Shown one piece after another: positions 24,959-34,852 of a stretch of DNA of 64,000 bases. Under the pieces are notes generated by a model that saw only the letters and a list, made by a program, of their open reading frames with translations, did no database searches and was not told the DNA's origin. This stretch comes from Mycobacterium sp. OTB74 (GTDB taxonomy: Bacteria; Actinomycetota; Actinomycetes; Mycobacteriales; Mycobacteriaceae), in NCBI RefSeq assembly GCF_029892685.1, contig NZ_JARXVD010000002.1, positions 1-64,000 of the forward strand, given 5' to 3'. A program made the position numbers and the translations under genes. Within the stretch, counting starts at the first letter, position 1; each line of letters opens with the position of its first letter.

Positions 24959-25720
24959 TCAGCCTCGCAGGTTGAACGCAGCACCGGTCGTGTCGGTGAC
25001 CGCCGCCAGCCGGCCATACGGGGTGTCCTCAGCGGGGCGCACCACGCTGCCGCCATTGGCGGCGACCAGTTCGATGGTCTTGTCGACGTCGTCGCTACCC
25101 CAGAAGCCGGTCCAAGTAGAACCTTCCAGCCCGGGGATGACTGAGCCATCCATCACGCCGATCAGTGGGGTCCCATCGAAAACAGCATTGCTGTAACGGA
25201 ATTCATCGGAGTCAGCCTCCACCGACAGCTCCCAGCCGAACACCTTGGTGTAGAACGCGGTGGCCGCGGCGAAGTCGGTGGTGGTCAGCTGGAACCACGT
25301 CGGTGCACCCGCCTCGTCGTACGCTTCGAATCCCCGGTGCCCGGTCGGCTGCCAGAGCCCGAAAAACGCACCGGTCGGGTCGGTGAGCATGGCCATCCAC
25401 CCCTTCTCTGGAACCTCCATCGCCGGTATGCAATTGGTGGCCCCAGCGGCTACCGCTGCTTCGATGGTGGCCTGGATATCAGCGGTGTGCAGGTACACCG
25501 TCCAAGCATCTGGCGCGTTCCACGCCGGGTCACTGGCCATCAGACCGCCGACGTAGTGACCGTCACGCCGGGCATTGATGTAACCGCCGTAATCGGGGCC
25601 GGGGTTTTCATAGTCCCAGCCGAACACGCTGCGGTAAAAGTCCTGTGCGCGTGTGAGATCCGAGGTGGCGAGGTCGGTCCAGACCGGAGCGCCCAGCGGG
25701 GTGACGGTACGAGTAGTCAT
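24959..25720 (-). CDS. Two-domain VOC/glyoxalase-fold protein (Rv0911-like)
   Basis: 253 aa, two tandem VOC domains: PVWTDLATSDLTRAQDFYRS...VFGWDY and PTWFQLTTTDFAAATAFYTK...VFGWEL. Each ends in a DPTGAFFGLWQP or DTTGAAFNLRG strand. The order next to the Rv0910 and Rv0909 homologues matches M. tuberculosis Rv0911. VOC proteins bind metals and carry out isomerisation, ring-opening or resistance-sequestration chemistry; the substrate is unknown. GGGAGAAG before the ATG supports the start. It has its own promoter, since a hairpin separates it from the toxin gene. Confidence 0.88.
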   Translation of the reverse strand: MTTRTVTPLGAPVWTDLATSDLTRAQDFYRSVFGWDYENPGPDYGGYINARRDGHYVGGLMASDPAWNAPDAWTVYLHTADIQATIEAAVAAGATNCIPAMEVPEKGWMAMLTDPTGAFFGLWQPTGHRGFEAYDEAGAPTWFQLTTTDFAAATAFYTKVFGWELSVEADSDEFRYSNAVFDGTPLIGVMDGSVIPGLEGSTWTGFWGSDDVDKTIELVAANGGSVVRPAEDTPYGRLAAVTDTTGAAFNLRG

Positions 25721-25742
25721 GATCTTCTCCCTATACGAGTAA

Positions 25743-25774
25743 CGGGGTGGTCATCTGTGTAGACAACCACCCCG
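25743..25774 (-). terminator. Hairpin terminator after the toxin gene
   Basis: CGGGGTGGT and ACCACCCCG form a 9-bp stem with a 14-nt loop, 33 nt downstream of the Rv0910-like stop on the minus strand. It isolates the toxin-antitoxin pair from the downstream VOC gene. Confidence 0.5.
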
Positions 25775-25806
25775 CCGAAAACTCATCGCGAACCCATCGC
25801 AGCGAT

Positions 25807-26244
25807 TCAGACCGGTGCGAACACCGCCTTGAACTGCTCCAACGACTGCGCGATGTCGCTGCGCAATGCGGCCGCCACCACCATGCCGATGGGGCCGAAC
25901 AGCGCCGGACCGCCCAGGTGGACGTCGAACACCACCATCGAACCCGTGGCGGTGGGTTTGATCTTGGCCAGCAGTTTGACCTTCACGCCGCCTTTGCCGT
26001 CACCGTTGAGCGTCAACGACTCCGGCGGCTTGTAATTCACGATGGTCCAGTTGATCCGGTTCATCATGCCTTTGACCTCGACGATAGAGGAGATTTTGGT
26101 GCCCTTCTCCAACGTCTCGGGTAGCACGCTGCGCCACACCCGGTGGATGCTCAGCCACTCCTTGAACCGGGATAGATCAGAGGCCGCCGCCCAGGCTTCA
26201 TCGGGCGACAACGGAACATCGATGGAATTTGACAGCTTCGCCAT
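25807..26244 (-). CDS. Rv0910-like SRPBCC toxin of a type II toxin-antitoxin pair
   Basis: 145 aa, closely following M. tuberculosis Rv0910: MAKLSNSIDVPLSPDEAW, SIHRVWRSVLPETLEKGTK, NRINWTIVNYKPPESLTLNG, VFDVHLGGPALFGPIGM. It is an SRPBCC (START-like) fold with a hydrophobic cavity. In M. tuberculosis the Rv0909/Rv0910 pair is annotated as a toxin-antitoxin system, with Rv0910 as toxin. The gene follows the antitoxin after 3 nt, the expected antitoxin-first order. The mechanism of this toxin family is poorly understood. Confidence 0.88.
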   Translation of the reverse strand: MAKLSNSIDVPLSPDEAWAAASDLSRFKEWLSIHRVWRSVLPETLEKGTKISSIVEVKGMMNRINWTIVNYKPPESLTLNGDGKGGVKVKLLAKIKPTATGSMVVFDVHLGGPALFGPIGMVVAAALRSDIAQSLEQFKAVFAPV

Positions 26245-26247
26245 GTA

Positions 26248-26460
26248 CTACTGCGCTGGCGGGGCTTGAGGCGCCGGGGGCGCTGGGGGCTCTTGGTTCC
26301 CCCCGACCGCCTTCTTGGCGGCTTCTTGAGCAGAGTCAACGACGCCCTTGTACTTGCCTTCAGTCTTCTCGTCGACGACGTCACCGGCCTTGTCGATGGC
26401 CGTGTTTACCGCGTCGGAGTTCTGCGACAGCAGGCCCTTCACCTTGTCCAGAAAACCCAT
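26248..26460 (-). CDS. Rv0909-like antitoxin (MT0933-type)
   Basis: 70 aa starting MGFLDKVKGLLSQNSDAVN, with two amphipathic helices (NTAIDKAGDVVDEKTEGKY, GVVDSAQEAAKKAVGG) and a Pro/Ala-rich tail. This is the PF14013-type antitoxin seen in Rv0909. It has no obvious DNA-binding fold, so autoregulation may rely on other factors. GAAAGGGTGGGA precedes the ATG. The tail (EPPAPPAPQAPPAQ) is longer and more Pro-rich than usual. Confidence 0.85.
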   Translation of the reverse strand: MGFLDKVKGLLSQNSDAVNTAIDKAGDVVDEKTEGKYKGVVDSAQEAAKKAVGGNQEPPAPPAPQAPPAQ

Positions 26461-26516
26461 GGTTCCCACCCTTTCTGTAGCCGGATTTACAAACCGAACG
26501 CGCTTATTCTTCTCCG

Positions 26517-28910
26517 CTAGTCGGTTCGCCACAACTGACGGGGTTCGCCCAGTACCCTGCCCTGCCACCACCACAGCGCCTCGATGGCGCCGGCACCTAC
26601 CAACCCGATCCCCAGAGCAGCCGACGTCAACGCCACATTCGACGGGTCGAGCATGAATTCCCGCTGCGCCCAAGGAATCGAAAAAATCACCAAGTAGGCC
26701 AACCCTGACACGGACACCAATGCCACTCGCCACCACTGATACGGCCGCGCCACCACGGCCAGCACCCACACCGCGGTTACGAGCAGGGTGATCAGTGCTG
26801 ACGTCGATGCTTGCACCTGCTGGACGGGGTCGGCTGATTTGCCGTGGTAGGCAATCAGATACGAAATGAACGTGGCGGTGCCGACCACCAGTCCGGACGG
26901 CAACGCCGCTGTCATCACCCGCCGCACAAAGCCGGTATGCGCCCGTTCGTTGTTGGGTGCCAGCGACAGGATGAACGCCGGGATACCGATGGTGAACCAG
27001 GCCGCGATGGTGGCATGGATGGGCTGGAACGGATACAGCACCGGCTCGGTATGGAAGAACTTCGCCGAAAGTCCGGCCAGCCCAACCAGAATCGCCAGCA
27101 GCACCGAATAGACCGTCTTGGTCAAAAACAGGTTGGATACCCGCTCGATGTTGCCGATGACCCGGCGACCCTCCCCCACCACATACGGCAGAGTGGCGAA
27201 CTTGTTGTCCAACAACACGATCTGCGCAACCGACCGGGCGGCTGAACTGCCCGACCCCATCGCCACGCCGATGTCGGCGTCCTTGAGCGCCAGCACATCG
27301 TTGACGCCGTCACCGGTCATCGCGACGGTGTGGCCGCGAGACTGCAACGCATGCACCATGGCTCGCTTCTGATCCGGGCGCACCCTGCCGAACGTGGTGT
27401 ATTCACTGAGGGTCTCGGCCAACTGTTCGGGATCCGTGGGGAGTTGGCGGGCGTCCAGAGCCTCACCGTGCAGCCCCAGCGACCCGGCGACGGCACCCAC
27501 CGACACCGCGTTGTCACCGGAGATTACTTTCACCGAAACCTTTTGTTCGGCAAAGTATTCCAGAGTCTGGCAGGCGTCCGGCCGGACCCGCTGCTCCAGC
27601 GTCACCAACGCCACCGGGGTGACGTGCCCGGGCGCATCAGCGGCATCCACTGACCGATCCGACGAGCCCAGCAGCAGCACCCGCAGCCCCTGCGCACCGA
27701 TCCGCTCGGCCTGTTCAGCCTCGGCCGAACCGGGTGTCAAAAGCACGTCGGGCGCGCCCAGGACCCAGTTGCCGTGCTCGCCATAGGAGACCCCGCTCCA
27801 CTTGGTAGCCGACTTGAACGGCGCGGTGGCGGTTTGAGTCCAGCCCGGCGGCAGCTTGTAGGCCTCCTCAATTGCGGCCATGCTGGCGTTGGGCCGGGCG
27901 TCATCGGCGGCCATCTGGGCCAGCACATCGGCAGCCGGATCATTCGTGAAGGTGGTGAGATCGCTTACCCGCATACCGTTTTCGGTCAGGGTCCCGGTCT
28001 TGTCAGTGCACACCACGTCGACGCGGGCCAGCCCCTCGATGGCCGGCAGTTCCTGTACCAGACATTGGCGCCGGCCCAGCCGGATCACCCCGACCGCGAA
28101 AGCCAGCGAGGTCATCAGGACCAGACCCTCGGGCACCATCGGCACCAAGGCGCCGACCGCACGCAGCACTGACTCCCGCCAGCTCACGCCGGTTGTGGTG
28201 AACAGCTGGGTATAGATGATCAGCGCGCCGGCCGGCCAGAGCAGGTAGGTGATGAACCGCAGGATGGTGTTGATACCACTGCGCAGTTCGGACTTGACCA
28301 GGGTGAATTTGCTTGCTTCGTCGGCCAATTGGGCGGCATACGCCTCGCGCCCGACCTTGGTGGCCCGGTAGGCCCCGGTTCCCGCCACCACGAAACTGCC
28401 CGACATGACAGGGTCGCCGGCATTCTTGTCGATCGCGTCGGCCTCACCGGTGAGCAGCGATTCGTCGATCTCGAGATTGGCCGCCTCGATGATGACTCCA
28501 TCGACAACGATCTGGTCACCCGGCCCGAGTTCGATGACGTCGTCCAGCACCACCTCGCCGGGTGCCCTGGCCTGGGTTCCGGACTGCCGGCGCACCAATG
28601 GTTTTGCCTGCCCAACGATGGCCAGCTTGTCCAGCGTCTGCTTGGCCCGCAGCTCCTGGATGATGCCGATCGCGCTGTTGGCGATGATCAGCAGCCCGAA
28701 CAGGCCATTGATCATCGAGCCGGTGATCAGCACGATGAGAAAAAGTGCGCCCAGGATTGCGTTGATCCTGGTGAACACGTTGGACCGGATGATGTCCTTG
28801 ACACTGCGGGCCGCGCGACTGGGTACGTTGTTGGTCTGCCCCTGCCGGACCCGCTCCGCAACATCGGCATCGGAAAGGCCCACGTTGCGTGTCGGACTAT
28901 CTACGACCAC
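26517..28910 (-). CDS. ctpE: P-type cation ATPase CtpE (Ca2+ uptake)
   Basis: 797 aa with all P-type ATPase motifs: actuator TGE within [12 protein letters not shown], phosphorylation site [10 protein letters not shown] near residue 301, and hinge [19 protein letters not shown]. Ten or so membrane helices are visible, paired at the N-terminus and clustered at the C-terminus. The position between the Rv0906-like and Rv0909-like genes matches M. tuberculosis ctpE (Rv0908). CtpE of M. smegmatis has been linked to calcium uptake and envelope integrity. It follows the metallo-beta-lactamase-fold gene after 23 nt and is probably the last gene of the echA6 operon; the Rv0907 homologue is missing between them. 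Confidence 0.95.
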   Translation of the reverse strand: MVVDSPTRNVGLSDADVAERVRQGQTNNVPSRAARSVKDIIRSNVFTRINAILGALFLIVLITGSMINGLFGLLIIANSAIGIIQELRAKQTLDKLAIVGQAKPLVRRQSGTQARAPGEVVLDDVIELGPGDQIVVDGVIIEAANLEIDESLLTGEADAIDKNAGDPVMSGSFVVAGTGAYRATKVGREAYAAQLADEASKFTLVKSELRSGINTILRFITYLLWPAGALIIYTQLFTTTGVSWRESVLRAVGALVPMVPEGLVLMTSLAFAVGVIRLGRRQCLVQELPAIEGLARVDVVCTDKTGTLTENGMRVSDLTTFTNDPAADVLAQMAADDARPNASMAAIEEAYKLPPGWTQTATAPFKSATKWSGVSYGEHGNWVLGAPDVLLTPGSAEAEQAERIGAQGLRVLLLGSSDRSVDAADAPGHVTPVALVTLEQRVRPDACQTLEYFAEQKVSVKVISGDNAVSVGAVAGSLGLHGEALDARQLPTDPEQLAETLSEYTTFGRVRPDQKRAMVHALQSRGHTVAMTGDGVNDVLALKDADIGVAMGSGSSAARSVAQIVLLDNKFATLPYVVGEGRRVIGNIERVSNLFLTKTVYSVLLAILVGLAGLSAKFFHTEPVLYPFQPIHATIAAWFTIGIPAFILSLAPNNERAHTGFVRRVMTAALPSGLVVGTATFISYLIAYHGKSADPVQQVQASTSALITLLVTAVWVLAVVARPYQWWRVALVSVSGLAYLVIFSIPWAQREFMLDPSNVALTSAALGIGLVGAGAIEALWWWQGRVLGEPRQLWRTD

Positions 28911-28933
28911 GAATCACCGCCCTGAGTTCGACC

Positions 28934-30055
28934 TCACGACCCGGTTCCTGGCCGCCACCACACATCCAACCCTGGTGGGGCCGCCGTTTCCAGCCGTTGC
29001 CCAGGTTTGGGCACCGCCGCCGAGACTCCTTCCGCCTGCGCCGCAGCCAGCATCCGCTCAACAGGCTCGGCCCACGGATGCGGCGCCAACCGGAACGTCG
29101 CCCAGTGGATCGGCACCAAAAGCCCGTTGTCCGCCATATCTCGGTGCGCGCGCACCGCGTCCTCGGGGTTCATGTGGATGTCCGGCCAGCCCAGGTGATA
29201 GGCGCCGATCGGCATCAAGGTCAAGTCGAACGGCCCGTGATCGGCGCCGATGTCGGTGAAACTCTTGGTGTATCCGGTGTCGCCACCGAAGAACGCGCGG
29301 TGCCGCGGGCCGATCAATGCCCAGGACGCCCACAACGTCGTGTTCCGGGTCAGGAACCGGCCGGAGAAATGTCGGGCCGGGGTGCACACCAGCGTGAGCT
29401 CGCCGAGCTGCGCGCTCTGGTTCCAATCCAGCTCGACGACCCGCTCGCTCGGGATGCCCCAGGACCGCAAGTGCGCGCCGATGCCAAGTGGCACAAAGAA
29501 TTTGGCGCGCTGGGTGCGTGCGAGGCCGATGATCGACTCGATGTCCAGATGGTCATAGTGGTCGTGGCTGATGATCACCGCATCGATCGCGGGCAACGCC
29601 TCGAGCGGAGCGGGAACCGGATGCATTCGTTGCGGTCCGACCGTCTGGGACGGCGAACACCGCTCGCTCCACACCGGATCGGCCAGCACTCGGTAGCCGT
29701 CCACCTCGATGATCGCGGACGAGTGCCCGTACCACGTGACCGCCAAGTCGCTCGGGGTCGCTCCGGGATCGGGCTCAACCAGCGGAATCGGTACTGGCGG
29801 CTTCTGCGCCGAGCTGCCGCTCAGCAGGTCGCGCAGCAGCTCGGCCTGCTGCTCGCGCGTCAGACCGGCTCCCGACGGCATTTCGAGGTTGACGAACACC
29901 CCGTCCTGGAAGTTCGGTGACGCGCCTGCGGCCACCGCGATGTCCATCGGGCTGGCGCCAAGTGCGGACGGCACGCCGTTGAGCGCCCGCAGCGCCCAGC
30001 CGCCGGCCACCAGCGCCGCCGTTCCACCTGCCAGCCGCACCGAACGCCACAGCAT
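28934..30055 (-). CDS. Metallo-beta-lactamase-fold hydrolase (Rv0906-like, NAPE-PLD type)
   Basis: 373 aa. The zinc motif SHDHYDHLD (HxHxDH) lies near residue 165, with further ligands in TPARHFSGRFL, FGGDTGY and PIHWATFRLAPHPW. This matches the UlaG/NAPE-PLD-like branch that cleaves phosphodiesters in lipids. The N-terminus (RLAGGTAALVAGGWALRAL) is a membrane anchor or signal segment. I start it at the ATG at 30055, which overlaps the echA6 stop (TGATG). The gene order echA6, this gene, ctpE follows M. tuberculosis. A lipid substrate is inferred from the family. Confidence 0.9.
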   Translation of the reverse strand: MLWRSVRLAGGTAALVAGGWALRALNGVPSALGASPMDIAVAAGASPNFQDGVFVNLEMPSGAGLTREQQAELLRDLLSGSSAQKPPVPIPLVEPDPGATPSDLAVTWYGHSSAIIEVDGYRVLADPVWSERCSPSQTVGPQRMHPVPAPLEALPAIDAVIISHDHYDHLDIESIIGLARTQRAKFFVPLGIGAHLRSWGIPSERVVELDWNQSAQLGELTLVCTPARHFSGRFLTRNTTLWASWALIGPRHRAFFGGDTGYTKSFTDIGADHGPFDLTLMPIGAYHLGWPDIHMNPEDAVRAHRDMADNGLLVPIHWATFRLAPHPWAEPVERMLAAAQAEGVSAAVPKPGQRLETAAPPGLDVWWRPGTGS

Positions 30056-30789
30056 CAGATGCCCAAAAACCTCGGCGGCCGCTTCTCGAACCGCGCGACC
30101 TGCGCCTCGATGACGTCCGGGCTGGCCCAAGCCCTGTTGAACATCCGGGTGTGGTCGCCACGAACGGTGTCGTAGGCGCCGTCGTCGTTGAGCACCCGCT
30201 TGGAGTGCGCCACCGACAACGGTGCGTAACCGGCGATCTCGGCCGCCCAGGCCTGGGCATCGGCCAGGTTGCCGGCGCGGTTGACCATGCCGGTCTGCAG
30301 TGCGGTGTCGAAGTCGAGCCGCTCGGCGGCGATCAGCATGCCGCGGGCCCGGCCGTGCCCGACTAGTGAGGTGAGCCGGCGGATACTCCAATTATCCAGT
30401 GCCAGACCGTATTTGGCAATCGGGAACTGAAAATAGGCACTCGGGACCGCGACCCGCAGGTCACAGATCATGGCCAGGATCACCCCGGCGCCGATCGCCG
30501 GGCCGTTGAGCGCCGCGATGATGGGGATGGGGCTGGCGTCAATGGCCAGGTTCAGGGCCAGCGCCTTGTCCGGCAGTTCTTTTGCCACGCCTTCGGCGTC
30601 GGACAGGTCGGCGCCCGCACTGAAGACTGTGCCCTGCGCGGTCAGCACGATCGCGCGGGTATCCGACGGTGAGGCCTTCTCGATCTCTTCACGCAGGCCG
30701 TCGACGAGGGCACCATTGAGGGCGTTGCGTCGCTCGGGTCGCTGCATCTCCAGGGTCAGGACGTTGCCATCTCGCGTCACACCAATCAT
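30055..30789 (-). CDS. echA6: Enoyl-CoA hydratase-like protein EchA6
   Basis: 244 aa of the crotonase fold (M. tuberculosis EchA6 has 243). Motifs: [31 protein letters not shown], and the oxyanion-hole region [22 protein letters not shown]. In M. tuberculosis EchA6 binds long acyl-CoAs without being an efficient hydratase and feeds mycolic-acid synthesis; it is the target of tetrahydropyrazolopyrimidines. The neighbour accD3, a carboxylase subunit, also fits lipid metabolism. The ATG at 30789 is preferred to the GTG at 30798, because the -10 TATATA ends only 2 nt from that GTG. Confidence 0.92.
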   Translation of the reverse strand: MIGVTRDGNVLTLEMQRPERRNALNGALVDGLREEIEKASPSDTRAIVLTAQGTVFSAGADLSDAEGVAKELPDKALALNLAIDASPIPIIAALNGPAIGAGVILAMICDLRVAVPSAYFQFPIAKYGLALDNWSIRRLTSLVGHGRARGMLIAAERLDFDTALQTGMVNRAGNLADAQAWAAEIAGYAPLSVAHSKRVLNDDGAYDTVRGDHTRMFNRAWASPDVIEAQVARFEKRPPRFLGI

Positions 30790-30800
30790 GCGACCCACCC

Positions 30801-30806
30801 TATATA
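30801..30806. promoter_or_regulatory. Self-complementary -10 (TATATA) shared by echA6 and accD3
   Basis: TATATA reads the same on both strands. It lies 10 nt before the accD3 ATG (30817) and 11 nt before the echA6 ATG (30789), so both divergent promoters probably use the same hexamer or ones shifted by 2 nt (TATACG on the plus strand). Polymerase could open only one direction at a time. Confidence 0.5.
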
Positions 30807-30816
30807 CGCTTCCTGT

Positions 30817-32310
30817 ATGAGCCGGACCGGTGCTGCTGAGCTGCTCGACGCGATGCTGGACAACGGGTCATTCCGTAGTTGGGACGGGCCGCCTCTGGGG
30901 GTGGCCACGTCGCCGGAGTACCGCGCCGAACTCGCCGCCACCACGGCCCGCACCGGACTCGACGAGTCTGTGGTCACCGGGGAGGGCACCGTCATGGGAC
31001 GCCGCGTGGCCATCGTGGCCTGCGAATTCGACTTCCTGGCCGGGTCAATAGGAGTGGCTGCGGCCGAGCGCATTACCGCCGCGGTGCAGCGCGCGACGGC
31101 CGAGAAGCTGCCGCTGGTGGCCTCACCATCGTCCGGGGGTACCCGGATGCAGGAGGGCACCGTCGCGTTTCTGCAGATGGTCAAGATTGCCGCTGCGGTC
31201 GAGCTGCACAAGCGGGCGCACCTGCCCTACCTGGTGTACCTGCGGCATCCGACCACTGGCGGGGTGTTTGCTTCCTGGGGTTCGCTGGGGCACCTGACCG
31301 CGGCCGAACCCGGTGCGCTCATCGGGTTCCTGGGTCCTCGGGTCTACGAGCATCTGTACGGCGAGGAGTTTCCCGCAGGCGTGCAAACCGCCGAGAACCT
31401 GTCCGCCCACGGCGTGATCGACGGTGTGGTGCCCCTGACGTCGCTGCGCGGTGTGTTGGACCGCGTGCTCACGGTGCTCACCGACCCGCCCTCGTCTCCC
31501 GTGATTTCGGCGCGCTGGGTCACGGCGAGCAATACGGCGCGCGCCGAAATCCCGGCGTGGGAGTCGGTGGTGGCGTCGCGGCGGCCTGACCGCCCGGGCG
31601 TGGATTACCTGCTTGAGCACGGTTCCACCGACCGGGTGCTGCTGTCCGGAACCGGGCGCGGCGAATCGGGAACGACGGCGCTGGCACTGGCCCGGTTCGG
31701 CGGGCAGCCCGCGGTGGTGGTCGGTCAGCGCCGGGTGTCCGGCGGCATGATCGGCCCGCGGGCGCTGCGCGAGGCGCGCCGGGGCATGACGTTGGCCGCC
31801 GGCCTGCAGCTGCCACTGGTGCTGGTGATCGACACTGCCGGGCCGGCTCTGTCCCAGGAAGCCGAGGAGGAGGGTCTGGCCGGCGAGATCGCCCGATGCC
31901 TGGCCGAACTGGTCACGCTCGATACGCCGACGGTGTCGGTGCTGCTGGGCCAGGGCAGCGGCGGACCTGCGTTGGCCATGGTGCCCGCCGACCGGGTGCT
32001 GGCTGCACAGCACGGCTGGCTGGCGCCCCTGCCCCCGGAGGGGGCGAGTGCCATCGTCTACCGCGACACCGATCATGCGGCGGAACTTGCTGCCGCCCAA
32101 GGTGTTAGGTCCGCGGACCTGTTGCGCGACGGCATCGTCGACGCGATCGTGCCGGAACGGCCCGACGCCGCCGACGAACCGGCAGAGTTCACCGGTCGGA
32201 TGTCGGCTGCCATCGCCGAGGAACTGCAGCGTTTGCATACCGTGCCTGCGGCCCAGCGACTCGGCGTGCGGTTGCAGCGGTACCGGCGGATCGGGCTGCT
32301 CGGCAACTGA
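30817..32310 (+). CDS. accD3: Acyl-CoA carboxylase carboxyltransferase subunit AccD3
   Basis: 497 aa (M. tuberculosis AccD3: 495). It contains both halves of a carboxyltransferase: [20 protein letters not shown] and [20 protein letters not shown] in the first, [21 protein letters not shown] and [17 protein letters not shown] in the second. The subunit transfers CO2 from biotin to an acyl-CoA, probably together with an AccA encoded elsewhere. Its exact acyl substrate in mycobacteria is not settled. In M. tuberculosis it is adjacent to prrA, but here 10.6 kb separates the two. Short or no leader, from the -10 at 30801. Confidence 0.93.
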   Translation: MSRTGAAELLDAMLDNGSFRSWDGPPLGVATSPEYRAELAATTARTGLDESVVTGEGTVMGRRVAIVACEFDFLAGSIGVAAAERITAAVQRATAEKLPLVASPSSGGTRMQEGTVAFLQMVKIAAAVELHKRAHLPYLVYLRHPTTGGVFASWGSLGHLTAAEPGALIGFLGPRVYEHLYGEEFPAGVQTAENLSAHGVIDGVVPLTSLRGVLDRVLTVLTDPPSSPVISARWVTASNTARAEIPAWESVVASRRPDRPGVDYLLEHGSTDRVLLSGTGRGESGTTALALARFGGQPAVVVGQRRVSGGMIGPRALREARRGMTLAAGLQLPLVLVIDTAGPALSQEAEEEGLAGEIARCLAELVTLDTPTVSVLLGQGSGGPALAMVPADRVLAAQHGWLAPLPPEGASAIVYRDTDHAAELAAAQGVRSADLLRDGIVDAIVPERPDAADEPAEFTGRMSAAIAEELQRLHTVPAAQRLGVRLQRYRRIGLLGN

Positions 32311-32342
32311 GCCTCGGCGATGGCATGCTGGACAGGGTGCAG

Positions 32343-33017
32343 ATGGCGATGCACTTCTGGTGGCTGATTTTTCCGCTCGGCGGCATGATCGGCGGTGCGG
32401 TCCGCGCGCTTGCCGTGGCCAACGACCGTCGCGCGGAACGCCGCCTCGAACGCTTCCGAATCAAGCAGCAGACCAAGATCGCGGTGGCCGAAGCTGCCGG
32501 CCGGGGCCGCACCGATGCGGTCACCGACCGCCGCACCGTCACCAAAGTGCTTACCCAACATGACGACACCGACGCCCGTTGGCTGAGCTACGAGATGGAT
32601 GTGGCCAAGCTGCTGGACTTCCCGGCGATGACCAATCTGCGCGATCCGCTGACCGTCGCCTTCCACAAGGCCAAGAGCCGCGCCGATCTGCTGCGGCCTG
32701 CGAGCGCTGACGATCTGGTGGGCGATCGCAATGCTCAGCTCGAATACCGCGACGCGGTGCACGAATACGCCTCGGCCTTCGACGTCGCCGAGGCCGAGGC
32801 GATCCGTCGTCGCCGCAGCGACTTCTCGGCAGATGACCAGGAGCGGCTCGCTCGTGCACAGCACCTGCTGCGGGTGGCGGCTGATCCGTCTGCCACTCCT
32901 GGCGAACGGCAGAACGCCTACGGCAAGGCCCGCCACGAACTCGACGGACTGATCGCGCTACCGGCGATCACCCGGGCCGCAATCGAACGCCGGGTGGCCG
33001 GCGAGATCGAGGCCTGA
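32343..33017 (+). CDS. Hypothetical single-pass membrane protein
   Basis: 224 aa. An N-terminal membrane helix (MHFWWLIFPLGGMIGGAVRA) is followed by a long charged helical region with coiled-coil character (RAERRLERFRIKQQTKIAVAE, HKAKSRADLLRP, AEAEAIRRRRSDFSADDQERL). It probably sits in the membrane with a cytosolic coiled coil. I do not recognise a named family, though similar proteins occur across mycobacteria. It starts 33 nt after accD3 and may share its transcript. The ATG at 32343 gives the membrane helix at the extreme N-terminus; 32325 is possible. Confidence 0.7.
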   Translation: MAMHFWWLIFPLGGMIGGAVRALAVANDRRAERRLERFRIKQQTKIAVAEAAGRGRTDAVTDRRTVTKVLTQHDDTDARWLSYEMDVAKLLDFPAMTNLRDPLTVAFHKAKSRADLLRPASADDLVGDRNAQLEYRDAVHEYASAFDVAEAEAIRRRRSDFSADDQERLARAQHLLRVAADPSATPGERQNAYGKARHELDGLIALPAITRAAIERRVAGEIEA

Positions 33018-33027
33018 GCTGCAGCGC

Positions 33028-33570
33028 TCAGTCCTCGTCGAGGTAGCGCTGCAGCGTCGGCCCGAGCCAGTGGACCAGGTCGTCGTCGCTCATATCGACG
33101 ACGGGCGGGAGCTTCAAGACGAACCGGCACAGCGCCATCCCGAGGGTCTGGGTGGCGATCAAGCCTGCGCACCGCTGGGGGTCAACCGGCTTAAGGCGCG
33201 CGATCGCCGGCCCCAATTGCTCCGCGAAGATGCCGCGCATGCGTTGTGCCGCTTCAGCATTCGTGGTCGACGAGCGCAACAGCACGATCAGGCCGTCGTC
33301 CTGGGTCCACCGCTTGAGGAAATGCCTCACCAGCGACCCGCCCAATTCAGCCCTGGGCACATCCGACAGGTCCGGGAACCTTAGATCGAATTCCACCGCG
33401 GCGGCGAACAGCTGGTCCTTGTTGCCGAAGTACCGCATGACCATCGACGGATCGATGTTCGCGTCCGCGGCGATGGCCCTGATGGTCGCGGCCTGGTAGC
33501 CGGTTTCGGCGAACCGTTCCCGGGCCGCCGCCAGGATCACCGCCTTGGTTTCTTCCGACGATCTGCGCAT
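33028..33570 (-). CDS. TetR-family transcriptional regulator
   Basis: 180 aa. An N-terminal TetR helix-turn-helix (KAVILAAARERFAETGYQAA, IRAIAADANIDPSMVMRYFG) is followed by a TetR C-terminal domain. It diverges from the FAD monooxygenase at 33667, and the 96-nt gap carries two clear palindromes, a typical layout for a local repressor that responds to the enzyme's substrate. The longer open frame up to 34515 runs antisense through the monooxygenase and is rejected; the ATG at 33570 is directly followed by a full TetR N-terminus. Confidence 0.9.
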   Translation of the reverse strand: MRRSSEETKAVILAAARERFAETGYQAATIRAIAADANIDPSMVMRYFGNKDQLFAAAVEFDLRFPDLSDVPRAELGGSLVRHFLKRWTQDDGLIVLLRSSTTNAEAAQRMRGIFAEQLGPAIARLKPVDPQRCAGLIATQTLGMALCRFVLKLPPVVDMSDDDLVHWLGPTLQRYLDED

Positions 33571-33572
33571 GC

Positions 33573-33648
33573 CAACAAGTGTATGCCAACACTTGTTGAC
33601 TTTTAGTCCGAAACGCGCGACCCTGGTTATGCCAACAAGCGTTGGCAT
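33573..33648. promoter_or_regulatory. Two palindromic operators between TetR and monooxygenase
   Basis: Site 1 at 33573-33598 is CAACAAGTGT-N6-ACACTTGTTG (perfect 10-bp arms). Site 2 at 33629-33648 is ATGCCAAC-AAGC-GTTGGCAT (perfect 8-bp arms). Both contain the 12-mer GCCAACAAGYGT (33571 and 33631), 60 nt apart, so one regulator probably binds both. Site 1 touches the TetR start, site 2 the monooxygenase ribosome site. Confidence 0.7.
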
Positions 33649-33666
33649 TCGCGGAAGGAGACGCAG

Positions 33667-34806
33667 ATGACTGACACCGATGTGCTGATCGTCGGAGCCG
33701 GCCCCACCGGACTCGCCCTGGCCGTCGCACTCCGGGCCAACAACGTCCGCGCCACTGTGGTGGACCGGCTGACGGCCGGCGCCAACACCTCGCGGGCCGC
33801 GGCCGTCAGCGCACGCACGCTCGAAGTCCTCGAACCCGTGGGCGTGTCGAATCGACTGGTCAAACAGGGCATTCAGGCACCGCTCTTCACCATCCGGGAC
33901 GGCCACCGGACCCTGATCCCGGTCGATTTCAGCTGGTTGCCGACCCGCTATCCCTACATCCTGATGGCACCCCAGTCCACTACCGAACGACTGCTGCTGG
34001 AGCGCCTGACCGAGCTCGGCGGCGAGGTGGTCCGGCCGAAAACTCTGACCGGCATCACCCAGGACGCCCAGGGCATCACCGCGCAATTCGACGACGGCGA
34101 GCCCATTCGGGCGCAGTACCTCGTCGGCGCCGACGGCATGCACAGCGTCGTCCGGGAGCAAGCCGGGATCGGGTTCCACGGTGGGCAATACGGCGAGTCC
34201 TTCGCCCTGGCCGACGTACGTCTGACCGGTGAGGTCACCGACGACGAGGTGATCCTGTTCTGGGCCTCCGACGGCATGACCGTGGTCGCCCCACTTCCGG
34301 GTGGCACCTACCGGATCGTCGCGCCCGTGGACGAAGCACCGGAGCTGCCGTCCGCCGGGTTCATCCAGGAAATGCTCGACGCCCGCGGATTCGGCCCGGG
34401 CCGGGTGACAGTGACCGACGTCGCGTGGGGATCCCGGTTCCGGGTCCACCATCGGATCGCCGACAGCTACCGGGCCAGCCGGGTGCTGCTCGCCGGCGAT
34501 GCCGCACACGTCCACAGCCCCGCCGGCGGTCAGGGCATGAATCTGGGCATCCAGGACAGCATTGCGTTAAGCGAAGCCCTGACAACGGCTTTGACAACCG
34601 GGCGCGACGCCGTGCTCGATGAGTACAGCGCGGCGCGGCGCCCCCTGGCGCAAAAGGTGGTGACGCTGACCGACCGGCTGACCCGACTGGCGACGCTGCC
34701 CGCAGCGGCCCGACCGATTCGCAACGTGATGACCACAGTGGCCGGCAAAATCCCGGGCGTGCAGCACCAACTGGCCTGGCAACTGTCCGGCTTGGGCAAC
34801 CGTTGA
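33667..34806 (+). CDS. FAD-dependent aromatic-type monooxygenase
   Basis: 379 aa of the PHBH/UbiH flavin monooxygenase family. The FAD-binding GxGxxG reads DVLIVGAGPTGLALAVAL, the second FAD/NADPH motif LVGADGMHSVVR, and the ribityl-binding motif VLLAGDAAHVHSPAGGQGMN. These enzymes hydroxylate aromatic substrates or drugs with NAD(P)H. AAGGAG lies 5-10 nt before the ATG. Control by the divergent TetR is inferred from the operator pair. The natural substrate is unknown; rifamycin-type or quinone substrates are possible but not shown. Confidence 0.9.
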   Translation: MTDTDVLIVGAGPTGLALAVALRANNVRATVVDRLTAGANTSRAAAVSARTLEVLEPVGVSNRLVKQGIQAPLFTIRDGHRTLIPVDFSWLPTRYPYILMAPQSTTERLLLERLTELGGEVVRPKTLTGITQDAQGITAQFDDGEPIRAQYLVGADGMHSVVREQAGIGFHGGQYGESFALADVRLTGEVTDDEVILFWASDGMTVVAPLPGGTYRIVAPVDEAPELPSAGFIQEMLDARGFGPGRVTVTDVAWGSRFRVHHRIADSYRASRVLLAGDAAHVHSPAGGQGMNLGIQDSIALSEALTTALTTGRDAVLDEYSAARRPLAQKVVTLTDRLTRLATLPAAARPIRNVMTTVAGKIPGVQHQLAWQLSGLGNR

Positions 34807-34852
34807 ACAACGGAAGACCGGCCCCGACAAGGTGATTCGCTCAGCTAGACAC

